Source: an uncultured Acidobacteriaceae bacterium (lineage in GTDB: Bacteria > Acidobacteriota > Terriglobia > Terriglobales > Acidobacteriaceae). From it: a stretch of 64,000 nt of DNA. The DNA is taken from positions 1 through 64,000 of the forward strand of contig CALFMO010000044.1 of the NCBI GenBank assembly GCA_937879855.1, written 5' to 3'. The notes below the pieces were generated by a model. The model was not told the DNA's origin, ran no database searches, and saw only the letters and a list, made by a program, of their open reading frames with translations. Below are positions 42,640-51,530 of the stretch, piece after piece (within the stretch, counting starts at the first letter, position 1; every line of letters starts with the position of its first letter). Both the position numbers and the translations under genes were made by a program.

Positions 42640-45315
42640 TCACGCGCTTGCCTCGGCTACTTCTCTTTCCTTCCGTTCGCCAGTTGTTGCCGCCACTGCG
42701 CCCGACAATTCCTCGGGCAGAGGGGCTACGTCCGCGAGTCCTAGCGGAAACCGCTGGGCGAGATCTCGATAGCATTCGAGCAATGAGCGGCTGACAGATT
42801 TGTTTAGAAACCAAGCGCGGTATTTCCTTTCGCGCGGGAACGTAGTGCAGATCCAATAACAGAGTGGCGTGGGCACGATGCGTATCGTCTGCGTCGTCTC
42901 CGCTTTCTCCCCGATGACCAGCAATACATCCGCGCTTCGGCCTTTACGCGGCGCGCCGAACTCCTTGACTTGGCCTACTGCCACTGGGTTCAGAGAGAGG
43001 TGATTCACCAGCGCCCTGACATCGCCCGGTTGCTGACCGATGATCTTCGTACTTGCATTCTTCAGGATGCCCGGCCCGTGCAGGCGGGGCTGGAACTCGG
43101 TCCCAACAAAATCTTCTACAGTCTGGCTGATACCCCAGACGCTCGAGTTCCGCTTGCGGGCCGTCCGGAAAAGCTGCACAACTTCGGGCGCCAGCGCCGG
43201 GGAGTCCAATAGAAACCAGCACTCATCCAGAACGGTGATGCTGGGTCGTCCGGTCTTTCCAGTGGCTCGCGAAGCCATCGCGCTCGCGACGAGCATGCTC
43301 ATTGCTGTTTCAAGCCTCGGATCGGAGCTGAGACCTTCGACGTTGAAGAAGAGCCAATCGCTATCCAGTTGCATCGTGGTCGGTCTGTCGAAGAGGTTCG
43401 CGTAGATGCCACTCTCTCCCGTCCACGAGCGCAACTTGATCGCGGCAAGACGCGCTTCGTCCATGGTGCGCTGCATCTTCTCGGCGTCCCGCCAATTGGC
43501 CAACTCTTCGCGCAGGTCATTGAATGTCGGGATTGGATTCGAATAGCGGATCGCGCAGCGCTTGTACACCCTCGGGATCGCGTCGGTTAGGACATTGTCG
43601 AGGAGTGCGGTATCAGATCCAGAGCTCTCGCCGATCATGTGCCGTGTAAGGTTTTTCAGAAAGGCGGTCTTTTCTTTGCTTGGCGTGGTTTCTCCCGCCG
43701 GCAGATCCCACGGGTTCAACGTCTCCCTGCCATCGAGGTCCACGTTGATGACACGCCCGCCCATTAGTTCGACCAGCGGTTCGTACGAATCGCCCCTCTC
43801 CAAAACGGAAATCAGTGGCTTCGCGCGGGCCATCATCAGGAGAAATCCTTGAGTCATGAAAGTTTTTCCGGCTCCGCTCTTGGCCATAATTAGCAGGTTG
43901 GCGTCACCCAGAGTTGAATCGAATGGCGAAAATGGTATGAGTTGACGATAGGGTGTTTCGAACAACATCAAGGGCGAGTTTGGTGTGCCACTCCAGGGCA
44001 TTTCCACCGGCAACAGATCCGCGGCGTGCAGAGTGAGGACGTCGAGTTCCCGTTTGTTGGTTTCTCCCTGCCCCGGCAGACTCGAAAAGAAGAATCGCTT
44101 TTGCGCTAGCGTCTCCGGAATACCGCGAGCCCCGTTCATTCGGCCGATGGCATGGAGAACTCGCTGGCGGCGGTCAGCAAGAATGCGTTCCGCTTGCTCA
44201 GTTTCCATGCGGTTGCATGCCGGCCGTGAAGTCCGGATCGCGATGGTCAGGCTCATCTGACAGGACTTCAGCGAGCTTGCAATCAGATCTTGCAATACCT
44301 TGATTAGCTGATGTTCCGCTACTTGCGCGTCGACATTCAGCCGGAAGCCACCGTGAATGTCTTTCTGAGCGGCTGTCATTTTTCGCAGCCGGCTCTTGTA
44401 TTGCTTCACCGACTTTGCCTGGTCCGGAAGAACTACCTCGGCGGCGATCACAATCGGGAAGTCGATGACGACGAGTTCCCGTAATACGCCCGGGAAGGTG
44501 GCGTCCGGCAAGTCTTTCAAACTGATGAACGAATAGAGGAGCCCGCCGACTTTCAGATACTCATCGAGTTCGTCTTCGATGTTTACGTTTGCTATTTGGC
44601 TTCGGGCGCTTTCGTAAGTAACCGACGTATCCGAACGCCGATAAGGGGCCCGATCGGTCCCGAGAGGATGCAGCGCCCTCTTGATTTCGAGGAAGAGATC
44701 ATCACCCGACATTCGCGAAAGCGTCATCCCGGTCGATTGAAGCGTTGCCTCTACTCCTGACATCAAGCTTCGGAACTCAGCGACGAGGTCTTCATGTTCG
44801 CGACGACCTCGTTCGATACATTTAGTCGCTGACATGCTGAGACTGCTGCCGCGCATCTTCTTCTTCCACTCGAGCTCGGAAGACTGGTGATGGATCCTCG
44901 GGTCCCAATTGAAGTAGAAGTGCAGGAAATGGCGAAGGTAGAAGCCGTCGGCATCCTTTTTCGACCAAGCATCCGCCTGTTGTCGGTCCAGCGCTTGCAA
45001 AACTGGACTTGGGTTCCGCTGCTCGCGGTTGTAGCGTCCAAGCAGATCCCCAACCCCCTCCGAGATCTCAAAACGGGCCTGCATCCGCATGGAGCGCTCG
45101 GGCAGCGACCGAACGAGCGCTTCGAGTGCTAACTTCGTGCGGTTACGCTCTTCGTCGCTCGCGTAATATGAGTTGATCCCGCTTACTGAGTAGCCGGCCA
45201 CGAAGGAGCCGTTCACCTGGATGAACAGGTCGTCGGCGATGTCTCGCACCTTCAGTTGCTCACACAACGGTGGTTGGCCCAGCGACCGGTTGTACTCTTG
45301 GCCCGTAAGCGGCAT
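42640..45315 (-). CDS. VirB4/TraC-like conjugation ATPase
   Basis: This is a roughly 891-residue secretion ATPase. Walker A MAKSGAGKTF lies near residue 480 and Walker B ITVLDECWFLLD near 695. Upstream is the CagE/TrbE/VirB-type N-terminal domain (for example DIADDLFIQVNGSFVAGYSV), and downstream come ARKRNSSVWGISQTVEDF and FPRERKYRAWFL. It energises pilus assembly and DNA transfer. ATG 45315 has GAGGAAACG; GTG 45342 overlaps the VirB3-like stop and is an alternative. All motifs intact. Confidence 0.92.
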   Translation of the reverse strand: MPLTGQEYNRSLGQPPLCEQLKVRDIADDLFIQVNGSFVAGYSVSGINSYYASDEERNRTKLALEALVRSLPERSMRMQARFEISEGVGDLLGRYNREQRNPSPVLQALDRQQADAWSKKDADGFYLRHFLHFYFNWDPRIHHQSSELEWKKKMRGSSLSMSATKCIERGRREHEDLVAEFRSLMSGVEATLQSTGMTLSRMSGDDLFLEIKRALHPLGTDRAPYRRSDTSVTYESARSQIANVNIEDELDEYLKVGGLLYSFISLKDLPDATFPGVLRELVVIDFPIVIAAEVVLPDQAKSVKQYKSRLRKMTAAQKDIHGGFRLNVDAQVAEHQLIKVLQDLIASSLKSCQMSLTIAIRTSRPACNRMETEQAERILADRRQRVLHAIGRMNGARGIPETLAQKRFFFSSLPGQGETNKRELDVLTLHAADLLPVEMPWSGTPNSPLMLFETPYRQLIPFSPFDSTLGDANLLIMAKSGAGKTFMTQGFLLMMARAKPLISVLERGDSYEPLVELMGGRVINVDLDGRETLNPWDLPAGETTPSKEKTAFLKNLTRHMIGESSGSDTALLDNVLTDAIPRVYKRCAIRYSNPIPTFNDLREELANWRDAEKMQRTMDEARLAAIKLRSWTGESGIYANLFDRPTTMQLDSDWLFFNVEGLSSDPRLETAMSMLVASAMASRATGKTGRPSITVLDECWFLLDSPALAPEVVQLFRTARKRNSSVWGISQTVEDFVGTEFQPRLHGPGILKNASTKIIGQQPGDVRALVNHLSLNPVAVGQVKEFGAPRKGRSADVLLVIGEKAETTQTIRIVPTPLCYWICTTFPRERKYRAWFLNKSVSRSLLECYRDLAQRFPLGLADVAPLPEELSGAVAATTGERKEREVAEASA

Positions 45316-45338
45316 CTTCGTTTCCTCATTCCTTGATG

Positions 45339-45656
45339 TCACTCGCGCGTTAGTTCCCGGTCCCGCTCAAGCGCCGAATAGACGTGGGGTTTCGTGTGAA
45401 ACATCACCCAATCCAAGAGATATCCACGCTGTTTGCCGTACTTGAACAGCATCAGAGCCGGTACACTCATAATCGGGACGATGTATTGCAGCACCATATT
45501 CATGGGCAAACCGAACATCTCCCGATTCAAGAATCTGCCGAAGATATTCATCACGACGGCCACTGCCAGGATCGCAAAAAGATCCTCTGCTTCGAGCCCG
45601 GCGAAGGTTACCCGCGTCCGTAGATTTCGGTAGACTGGCGTTACGTCCAGAGCCAT
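45339..45656 (-). CDS. VirB3-like membrane protein
   Basis: This is a 105-residue protein with MALDVTPVYRNL before two close membrane segments (LFAILAVAVVMNIFGRF, MVLQYIVPIMSVPALMLF), then a charged tail. The size, topology and place directly upstream of VirB4 are those of VirB3. Good AAGGAGA site. Confidence 0.8.
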   Translation of the reverse strand: MALDVTPVYRNLRTRVTFAGLEAEDLFAILAVAVVMNIFGRFLNREMFGLPMNMVLQYIVPIMSVPALMLFKYGKQRGYLLDWVMFHTKPHVYSALERDRELTRE

Positions 45657-45671
45657 GGTTGTCTTCTCCTT

Positions 45672-46139
45672 CTAAGTCACTCCTGCGGTGCCGTGGCTCA
45701 CTAAGAACTCTGCCAGCCGCAGCAGTCCCGACACCATCAAGCAGAGTCCGGCCGTAAAGAAATGCCGCATCCAGCTGCTTGTGGGATGGATGTACGAGAA
45801 CATTCCGATTCGCAATGCTCCTAAAGCCACTTGGGCCGCGGCATACACCGGTAAGATCACGTTTCCTACCCAGTTAATCAGCGTCGTTAGGGCCATCCAG
45901 TAGACGTCCGGGTTATTCCACGCCGCCTGGGATGCGAATCTCTCGAGAGCGCGTGTAAGGCCCGAAACCATCAAACATGCCAAAGCTCCATACATGCAGT
46001 GGGAGAATTCCTGCCCCTTTGAAAACTGGAGGATTGCCATGATGATGAATCCAGCGGCGATCGTTGGCAGGATGACGTTTCCTACCCAGTTCGAGAGATG
46101 CAAGATCCCGTTGTCCAACGACATTTGAGAGAAGTTCAT
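45672..46139 (-). CDS. VirB2-like membrane protein with internal duplication
   Basis: This is a 155-residue protein made of two similar halves. Each has a NWVGNVILP-A segment, then a membrane helix, then CLMVSGL-R-L/A-E-F. The first half covers residues about 15-70, the second about 88-150. The end reads FLVSHGTAGVT. It resembles two fused VirB2/TrbC pilin-type hairpins without a signal peptide. The next two genes upstream have related segments. Confidence 0.6.
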   Translation of the reverse strand: MNFSQMSLDNGILHLSNWVGNVILPTIAAGFIIMAILQFSKGQEFSHCMYGALACLMVSGLTRALERFASQAAWNNPDVYWMALTTLINWVGNVILPVYAAAQVALGALRIGMFSYIHPTSSWMRHFFTAGLCLMVSGLLRLAEFLVSHGTAGVT

Positions 46140-46148
46140 CTTCTGCTC

Positions 46149-46811
46149 CTAGGACACCATCGCGACTACGAGTTTCCAGATTCCCGAAACACAAAGCAGG
46201 GCGAGCGCGACCGCAATCAAACGCGTGAACGGTTTGCGCGTCGCGAAGTTCAAGATCGCTCCCACCAGCGCCAGGACAGCTGCGATCGGCATGATCGTTC
46301 CGGCCAAGTGATTCCACAGGCTGTCCAGCACATCGGCCGTGGCGTACTTAGTCTGGGTGTTGTAGCTCTGGATCAGGTTGAAGGTCGTCTGCGTTCCCAG
46401 TAAGAACATCGCGGCAATAATCGACGGCAACGGGTGTTCACCAGACGCCGTGTCAAGGATTGCGCGGAGCACGAAAAATGCGGCAAGTGTCGGCACGATC
46501 CGCCCTACGACAAAATTAGTGACAAACGACGCGACGTCCGACTGAATGCTGGCTAGCCATGGCGTGCTGATTCCTCCGCCTGGCAGAGGCATATTGATTC
46601 CGAACGAAGAAAACCAGGTCAACAGCGGCTGCAGGGTAAGAAACACGACCGCCCAGAACATCCACTTCGTAAAGCCGCCACCGATGGCGAACACCGTCCC
46701 TCCCTCGCGTCGCAGGGTCACCCCAGCCAGCACCAGTGAAACCAGGGCCGCAGACGGCGCCAGCAACAGCAAAAGCGAGATGACGTCGTTCAGTAGTTGC
46801 GGTGTTGGCAT
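46149..46811 (-). CDS. polytopic VirB2-related membrane protein
   Basis: This is a 220-residue protein from MPTPQLLNDV with six or so membrane segments. The C-terminal third (AGTIMPIAAVLALVGAILNF, then LLCVSGIWKLVVAMVS) resembles the VirB2-like hairpin of its neighbours; the rest is longer. The start is uncertain (ATG 46898 possible; neither has a strong site). Function unknown beyond the conjugation context. Confidence 0.6.
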   Translation of the reverse strand: MPTPQLLNDVISLLLLLAPSAALVSLVLAGVTLRREGGTVFAIGGGFTKWMFWAVVFLTLQPLLTWFSSFGINMPLPGGGISTPWLASIQSDVASFVTNFVVGRIVPTLAAFFVLRAILDTASGEHPLPSIIAAMFLLGTQTTFNLIQSYNTQTKYATADVLDSLWNHLAGTIMPIAAVLALVGAILNFATRKPFTRLIAVALALLCVSGIWKLVVAMVS

Positions 46812-46923
46812 GCGCCTAAGCCTTGAAGGTTCGATTGCGGTTGAATTCTGCAGGCAGCCGTCGCCCTCCTTGATCGAGTCTGCAGGCTGCCTGCGCATTA
46901 ACTTGCGAGACGGTTGTGCTTGG

Positions 46924-47283
46924 TTATGTCACCCCACCTGTTCCGTTCGAGACCCAGAACTCGATGAGCCGAGTGACACCGGAGACCGCCAGCAGCGCTG
47001 CGGCCGCGAATAGCCAGCGACCGAAGCCACGTCCGGTCAGCCAGGAAACCACCGCACCCAAGACTGCGCCACCGGCTCCGACGGGAGCTATCACGTTACC
47101 GACCCAGTTGATGAAGTTGAGAAATGCACCCTCTGGTTGCGCGCCCGTTTGGCCTTGAACTGCCACGTTTGAGGCCGGCGCGGAACCCAGGTTCTGCGCC
47201 CACATGAACTGCCCAATTGTGATGAGCGCAAGCGCGAGGAACGCAAGGAGTGTCCTTCCCCTCGCATTGGCTTGGAGTTTCAT
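46924..47283 (-). CDS. VirB2/TrbC-like pilin
   Basis: This is a 119-residue protein with a long signal peptide (LLAFLALALITIGQFMWA, cut expected after AQ), a polar stretch (about 30-52), and two membrane helices joined by TGRGFGR. It has INWVGNVIAP and LLAVSGVTRLIEFWVSNG. Its order and size fit the major pilin VirB2/TrbC. Strong GGAAGGAGG site. It shares the NWVGNVI and VSG-R-L motifs and the GT(G/A)GVT end with the gene at 45.7-46.1 kb. Confidence 0.7.
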   Translation of the reverse strand: MKLQANARGRTLLAFLALALITIGQFMWAQNLGSAPASNVAVQGQTGAQPEGAFLNFINWVGNVIAPVGAGGAVLGAVVSWLTGRGFGRWLFAAAALLAVSGVTRLIEFWVSNGTGGVT

Positions 47284-47545
47284 TGACTATGCCCTCCTTC
47301 CTGCTCGCCGTTCCTTAATCGCTCGAAAACCAGTTTGCGGAACGACCACTGCGGCGGGAAAGTAGAGCGAAAAGAAATTTCTGTCAAACGAGTGCCAACA
47401 AATCCTCGGGAGACACACGTATTCAGGAAGAGAAGAGTGGAATGCAGCAACCATGATTAGGTCAGCCGACTGCTGACGTACCAAGGATGCTTCGGTAGAG
47501 ATCACGTTCCGAAAACTGGAATCAGTGTGGCGGGTTATGAAGCGA

Positions 47546-48028
47546 TTAACGCGCTCTTGCACGAGTTGATCTGGTGTATCTGGGTTTCCGCTGCGGGCGA
47601 GTAGTGGTAAAGGCAGGGGTCTCCGTTTGTCTTGACTTCGAGAAACAGATCCAGACTAAAGAGAACACCCATGAGGCGCTTACAAATAGGAGTATGGCGG
47701 TTAGAATGCGATCACCACTTTCACCAGCGGCGACCCAGACTGCCTTCGGGGTGAATATTCGCCACACTGCTAGCGTCAGAACGGTGGAGATCGCCATTTC
47801 GGTGACTTTTCTTAGCGGTGAAAGGCGCTTACGCTGCGACCTATCGATATGGACGACTCTGTCGGGATTGGAGATCCGCATCGCGGAGTGTATCGGATTT
47901 ATTGCAGTTGTCGTCAAGGGTCGAAATGTGTTTTTCAATAGTGACAAGCAGAATCTGAACCAGAGACCTATCGCCCTGCCAATCGCATCGGCACCTAAGT
48001 ACTCTAGCCAGTCGAACCACGGGCGCAT
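47546..48028 (-). CDS. hypothetical membrane protein
   Basis: This is a 160-residue protein with probable membrane segments (AISTVLTLAVWRIF and ILTAILLFVSASWVFSLVWI) and a basic C-terminal tail. A modest AAGGATGG site lies before ATG 48028. It is located between the VirB10-side genes and the pilin; no family recognised. The 260 bp after it (47284-47545) contain no convincing gene. Confidence 0.5.
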   Translation of the reverse strand: MRPWFDWLEYLGADAIGRAIGLWFRFCLSLLKNTFRPLTTTAINPIHSAMRISNPDRVVHIDRSQRKRLSPLRKVTEMAISTVLTLAVWRIFTPKAVWVAAGESGDRILTAILLFVSASWVFSLVWICFSKSRQTETPAFTTTRPQRKPRYTRSTRARAR

Positions 48029-48121
48029 AATTAACCATCCTTCTGATGGCTACTTTAGCCCATTTTCGACGCCGGATGCCAGATTCGCGCAGCTACAGAT
48101 CAGGCAAATCTTAGTGGGGGA

Positions 48122-48493
48122 TCAATGAATCGCCGATTCGTCCGGTTCGACCTGAATCGTCAGTAAGGAAATCCCTTGCTGGCGAAGGGCTTCCCGCTTT
48201 TGTGCGATGAAACTTTCGTCGTAGGACGTTTCCAGAGTAGCTCCCAACCCCCTCAAACACTTTTCTAACTTCGAAAGCTCGTGGTCGAAGTCCGTCGCGA
48301 GGTAGCACCCTGGCCTCCCAGGGATGTAGCAGTTCCCATCATCATCCAGGTAGAGATAACTGCGGCTGATTCCGTGCTTGTAGAGATTAATGCCATTCAC
48401 CCGGCCCATGAACATGAACCCCGCGCACCGTGTGGCGCCCAGCCTGTTCTGCAAGGGTTTCCAATTAGGTTCCATAACTGTTCGCTTGCTCAT
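48122..48493 (-). CDS. hypothetical protein of the conjugation locus
   Basis: This is a 123-residue soluble protein starting MSKRTVMEPNW and overlapping the VirB10 stop codon by 4 bp, so it is translated with it. It has a GFMFMGRVNGINLYKHGISR strand-rich part, YLYLDDDGNCYIPGRPGCYL, and a helical C-terminus. No family recognised; coupling to virB10 suggests a secretion-related job. Confidence 0.65.
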   Translation of the reverse strand: MSKRTVMEPNWKPLQNRLGATRCAGFMFMGRVNGINLYKHGISRSYLYLDDDGNCYIPGRPGCYLATDFDHELSKLEKCLRGLGATLETSYDESFIAQKREALRQQGISLLTIQVEPDESAIH

Positions 48494-49941
48494 TGCTGCG
48501 CCGATGTTGCGTCGGCACTCGTCTGCAAATACATCTGGTTAAGCTCATTCTTGAGCTGCATCAGTTCTCGCAGTTCTTCGAGGCTGGGGACCTTGCCTCC
48601 GGTGAGGCTTGCACTGTTGGCTTCAGCCGGACGCACTCCTGGCTTTCCGGCTTGTTGATCTGAACTCCCTTTTTCCACCACGATGTAAAAGCGAGTGTTG
48701 CCGGGCACAGTGACCACGATAGACTGGTTCGCTGCCAGCGTGTTTATCTGATCTTGCCCGGCCATGCCTATGTTGTCCGCCAGGCGCTCTCGGAGCAATG
48801 AACTTTCCGAAATCGGGCCGTTGAATCCGGTCGTGCCTTGCCCCCCAACAATGTATGCGGCCACGGTCCCGATGCCGGTCACCGAGCGAACCAGGAAATT
48901 CTTTCCCCGGTTTCTTCCGGAAACATCGCCCTTCAGCGGCCCGAATTTGAGATCCATCGCTGTAGCATCGATCTTCTCCACCATCCCATCCGGCGTTTCG
49001 ACTCGATCAAACTGAAAACCCACAATTCCCGACGGGGTGACGTGGGAGAGTTTGCCGAACACCCGTGCACCGGCCGGCAACACGATCTCACCATTGTGCT
49101 CATAGTTGTACTCGACCACGGCTATCACGGGCGCGGGAACGGCTGAGCTAACGGGGGCTTCGAGACGCGCCACGAGTCTCGTGCCGGCTGGCAAAATCTC
49201 TGCCAGCGTGTTGTCTTCGTTGCGGGGACTTTGAAAGGCCGGCGTCGCGCTTTGCACAGCGCGCACAAACACGATTGAGGGTTTTTTCAGGCCGGAATCT
49301 GGCTCGGCGGAGTGGGGTGGAGGTGGATTGGGGATCACGGCTGCCTGTGCAACTTCGGGGCCGGAGAAATCCACGTTCTTGAGCGCATATTCACCTGAGC
49401 CTCGTGGCCTGCTCGGCGAGGGCTTTTCCAGCGCGGCTGCGTTTCCACTTGGCAACCTTGGTGTTCCGTTATAACGAGGCGAGGTTCCACCGACTTCCTC
49501 CGGCGTCACTTGTGAACCGGAGCCAACGTCCCCCCGATTCACGTCCGCACTGAGTAGGGGCGTTACCGTTTTCGCAGGATCATTCTGCTCCTGACCCGGA
49601 GCGACCTTGCGTCCGAGGCTGGGGCCGCCACGCGCGGTGTCGCCCGGTAGTGCACCGCGATTCTTGGGACTCGAGAACACGGCGAAAAAAAGCAGGAGCA
49701 ATGCAACACTTGCTCCCATCAGCACGAACAGAGACTTGCTCTTGTCGCGGCCAAGCTCACGACGACTGGCGACAGGATTCCGGTTCGGTCGGGCGCTCTC
49801 GAGAAAAGTACGGAACCGCTGCAGGGGACTCGACGTTACTGGTTCATCATGGTCTAGTTCTGCAGGCGTTGCTTGCTGCTGGTCTTGGCCAGCGGCCGTG
49901 GGCTCTTGGATCTGTCTAGTTTGCCTTTCTTGGCGTTCCAT
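48490..49941 (-). CDS. VirB10/TrbI-like channel protein
   Basis: This is a 483-residue protein. Its cytoplasmic N-terminus (about 1-70) is followed by one membrane helix (LFVLMGASVALLLLFFAVF), a proline-rich periplasmic linker (to about 250) and the TrbI barrel domain: LPAGTRLVARLEAPVSSAVP, VLPAGARVFGKLSHV, GIVGFQFDRVETPDG and QSIVVTVPGNTRFYIVVEKG. It spans the envelope and gates the channel. Start 49941 has AGGAGGGAG; it overlaps the 3' end of the second VirB9-like gene by 26 bp. Confidence 0.9.
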   Translation of the reverse strand: MERQERQTRQIQEPTAAGQDQQQATPAELDHDEPVTSSPLQRFRTFLESARPNRNPVASRRELGRDKSKSLFVLMGASVALLLLFFAVFSSPKNRGALPGDTARGGPSLGRKVAPGQEQNDPAKTVTPLLSADVNRGDVGSGSQVTPEEVGGTSPRYNGTPRLPSGNAAALEKPSPSRPRGSGEYALKNVDFSGPEVAQAAVIPNPPPPHSAEPDSGLKKPSIVFVRAVQSATPAFQSPRNEDNTLAEILPAGTRLVARLEAPVSSAVPAPVIAVVEYNYEHNGEIVLPAGARVFGKLSHVTPSGIVGFQFDRVETPDGMVEKIDATAMDLKFGPLKGDVSGRNRGKNFLVRSVTGIGTVAAYIVGGQGTTGFNGPISESSLLRERLADNIGMAGQDQINTLAANQSIVVTVPGNTRFYIVVEKGSSDQQAGKPGVRPAEANSASLTGGKVPSLEELRELMQLKNELNQMYLQTSADATSAQQ

Positions 49942-51013
49942 GGTCTCCCTCCTGCCGAAGTGAGCTAACTCCAAAGCCGATTGGGGAAAGAGCCGGACGA
50001 TCGACTGCACCTGACTCGGCCATCTGCAGGAACAGTGTCTCGTTCGACTGTTTGTATGGTGGACGTTCGAACACCACTACTCCGTCCACCCGCTCTCCGG
50101 TTCCCACACGGCGGCGGCTCAGCCGGAAGTCCGCAACAGCTAACTGTTCTGCCGCGGACCAGCGATCGTGCTTAACAATCTTTCCCGTCTTGTTCTTGCC
50201 GCCTAACTGAACTTGTGGCGGCATGAGTAATATCGCGTGCTTGCTCGTGTTTACGACAGAGAACAGCGCAATCACCTCCTGGCCGCCGTCGATCACTTCG
50301 CTGATACCTGCTCGCAGGCGATCCCCTTTGACGTTCTCTCCTTCCATTCGTTCTCCATACAGGGCAGGGAGAGGGGCCTGTTGTTGCCGCCATAGCAGGC
50401 TATCCAGCGATTTTGGCTCCGATTGGCTCGTCACGGGTTCTGACTTTGAGGTCGCTCCATTCGAGGGGCTCATCGCGAACGTAGCCGGGATGAATGACGG
50501 CTGTCCGTCCACGCTGTTCGCCGCGGCGCCACTCGCTATAGGCTGCGCTTTCACGAGGGGAGCGTTCTGCCCAACCAATGGGAAGGGAACGACTGCTGGC
50601 TGAACGAGAAAACTGCCGGCTGGTTTGTACTCCACAAGGAAATCCACTTTGGCTGGAGCCGTCCCAATCCCCCGGCTGACCAGAAGCAAACTGAATTGGC
50701 GACCGTGGACACCTGAGATAAGCAAGTTGGTTTCGGCGATTCGTTCGGTAATAGCTTTCACTAGCACCAGTTCCGGTTCGCGCTCTGAATGCTCGACTTG
50801 AAACAGCGCAGGATCACCGACAGCGACCGCATTCACCGCTTCCGGTAGTCGGATCGCCGTTACAAAATGCGCCACTATTTCTACGACGGTGACCTTCCTG
50901 TCCGCTGTGGCCCTCGTGCGCACCTGCGGGTTCACGTTTGGCATCTGCGCGTGAGGAACTTCCATCGCGGACAACAACCAGCAAAACACCAATGCCGTTT
51001 TAGGGATGCTCAT
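49916..51013 (-). CDS. VirB9/TrbG-like protein 2
   Basis: This is a 365-residue exported protein with signal MSIPKTALVFCWLLSAMEVPHA. The N-terminal domain (about 35-130) has VTAIRLPEAVNAVAVGDPALF, seen as RLPEAVNAVAVGDPALFQVE, and TNLLISGVHGRQFSLLLVSR, the VirB9 layout. A linker and a C-terminal beta domain (LFSVVNTSKHAILLMPPQV) follow. Its architecture parallels the 34.2 kb protein. It lies between VirB1 and VirB10, overlapping both neighbours. Confidence 0.65.
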   Translation of the reverse strand: MSIPKTALVFCWLLSAMEVPHAQMPNVNPQVRTRATADRKVTVVEIVAHFVTAIRLPEAVNAVAVGDPALFQVEHSEREPELVLVKAITERIAETNLLISGVHGRQFSLLLVSRGIGTAPAKVDFLVEYKPAGSFLVQPAVVPFPLVGQNAPLVKAQPIASGAAANSVDGQPSFIPATFAMSPSNGATSKSEPVTSQSEPKSLDSLLWRQQQAPLPALYGERMEGENVKGDRLRAGISEVIDGGQEVIALFSVVNTSKHAILLMPPQVQLGGKNKTGKIVKHDRWSAAEQLAVADFRLSRRRVGTGERVDGVVVFERPPYKQSNETLFLQMAESGAVDRPALSPIGFGVSSLRQEGDHGTPRKAN

Positions 51014-51530
51014 CTTCCACCTCTTGGACACTTTGCTCCATCAACTCGAACTTTGCTTTCCGTCTTCGCCGGGCCCGGTACCTCCTCGCCACTCGGTTCA
51101 CATACCCCTGCACATCGGCCGAAGAATATTCCAGCCTTCTCAGAAGGATTGGATTTTCGCCAACGTAGTATGCGGCTGCAACCAATCTGAGGTCCCCCTG
51201 GAATTCATGGTTCAGCCAAGCCAAGTAAGCCACGCCGCCACGGATGTTTTCGTCCAGCTGAAAACGATTTCGAACGCCAAAACGCGCGGCTGTCTGGGGC
51301 ATGAGCTGCATTAATCCCACGGCGCCCTTCTTGGAGACCGCATACGGATTCCAGCTTGACTCTTCGTCGATGATCGCATCCACGAGATCCACGGGAACTC
51401 GATATGCCTTTGCGTAATACTCGGCCCAGAGTGTCGAAAGGCCGTGAACATTGCTGGTCCCAGTCGCCGTCTGTGCGACTGCCACCTGCAACAGGGCCAG
51501 GAAAAGGCAACTCAGTCCCGCGCGTCTCAA
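51000..51530 (-). CDS. VirB1-like lytic transglycosylase
   Basis: This is a 176-residue exported SLT-fold enzyme. After a signal peptide (LSCLFLALLQVAVAQ) comes the catalytic glutamate in AIIDEESSWNPYAVS (E57), then GAVGLMQLMPQTAARFG, NIRGGVAYLAWL and VAAAYYVGENPI. It opens peptidoglycan for the secretion apparatus. It ends in a basic and acidic tail. It overlaps MoxR and the second VirB9-like gene by short stretches, so it is co-translated. Confidence 0.92.
   Translation of the reverse strand: MRRAGLSCLFLALLQVAVAQTATGTSNVHGLSTLWAEYYAKAYRVPVDLVDAIIDEESSWNPYAVSKKGAVGLMQLMPQTAARFGVRNRFQLDENIRGGVAYLAWLNHEFQGDLRLVAAAYYVGENPILLRRLEYSSADVQGYVNRVARRYRARRRRKAKFELMEQSVQEVEDEHP

Noticed and set aside
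47287..47562. 91-codon minus-strand open frame between the pilin and the 160-residue membrane protein
   Set aside because: No ribosome binding site, mixed composition, overlaps the upstream gene; treated as intergenic.
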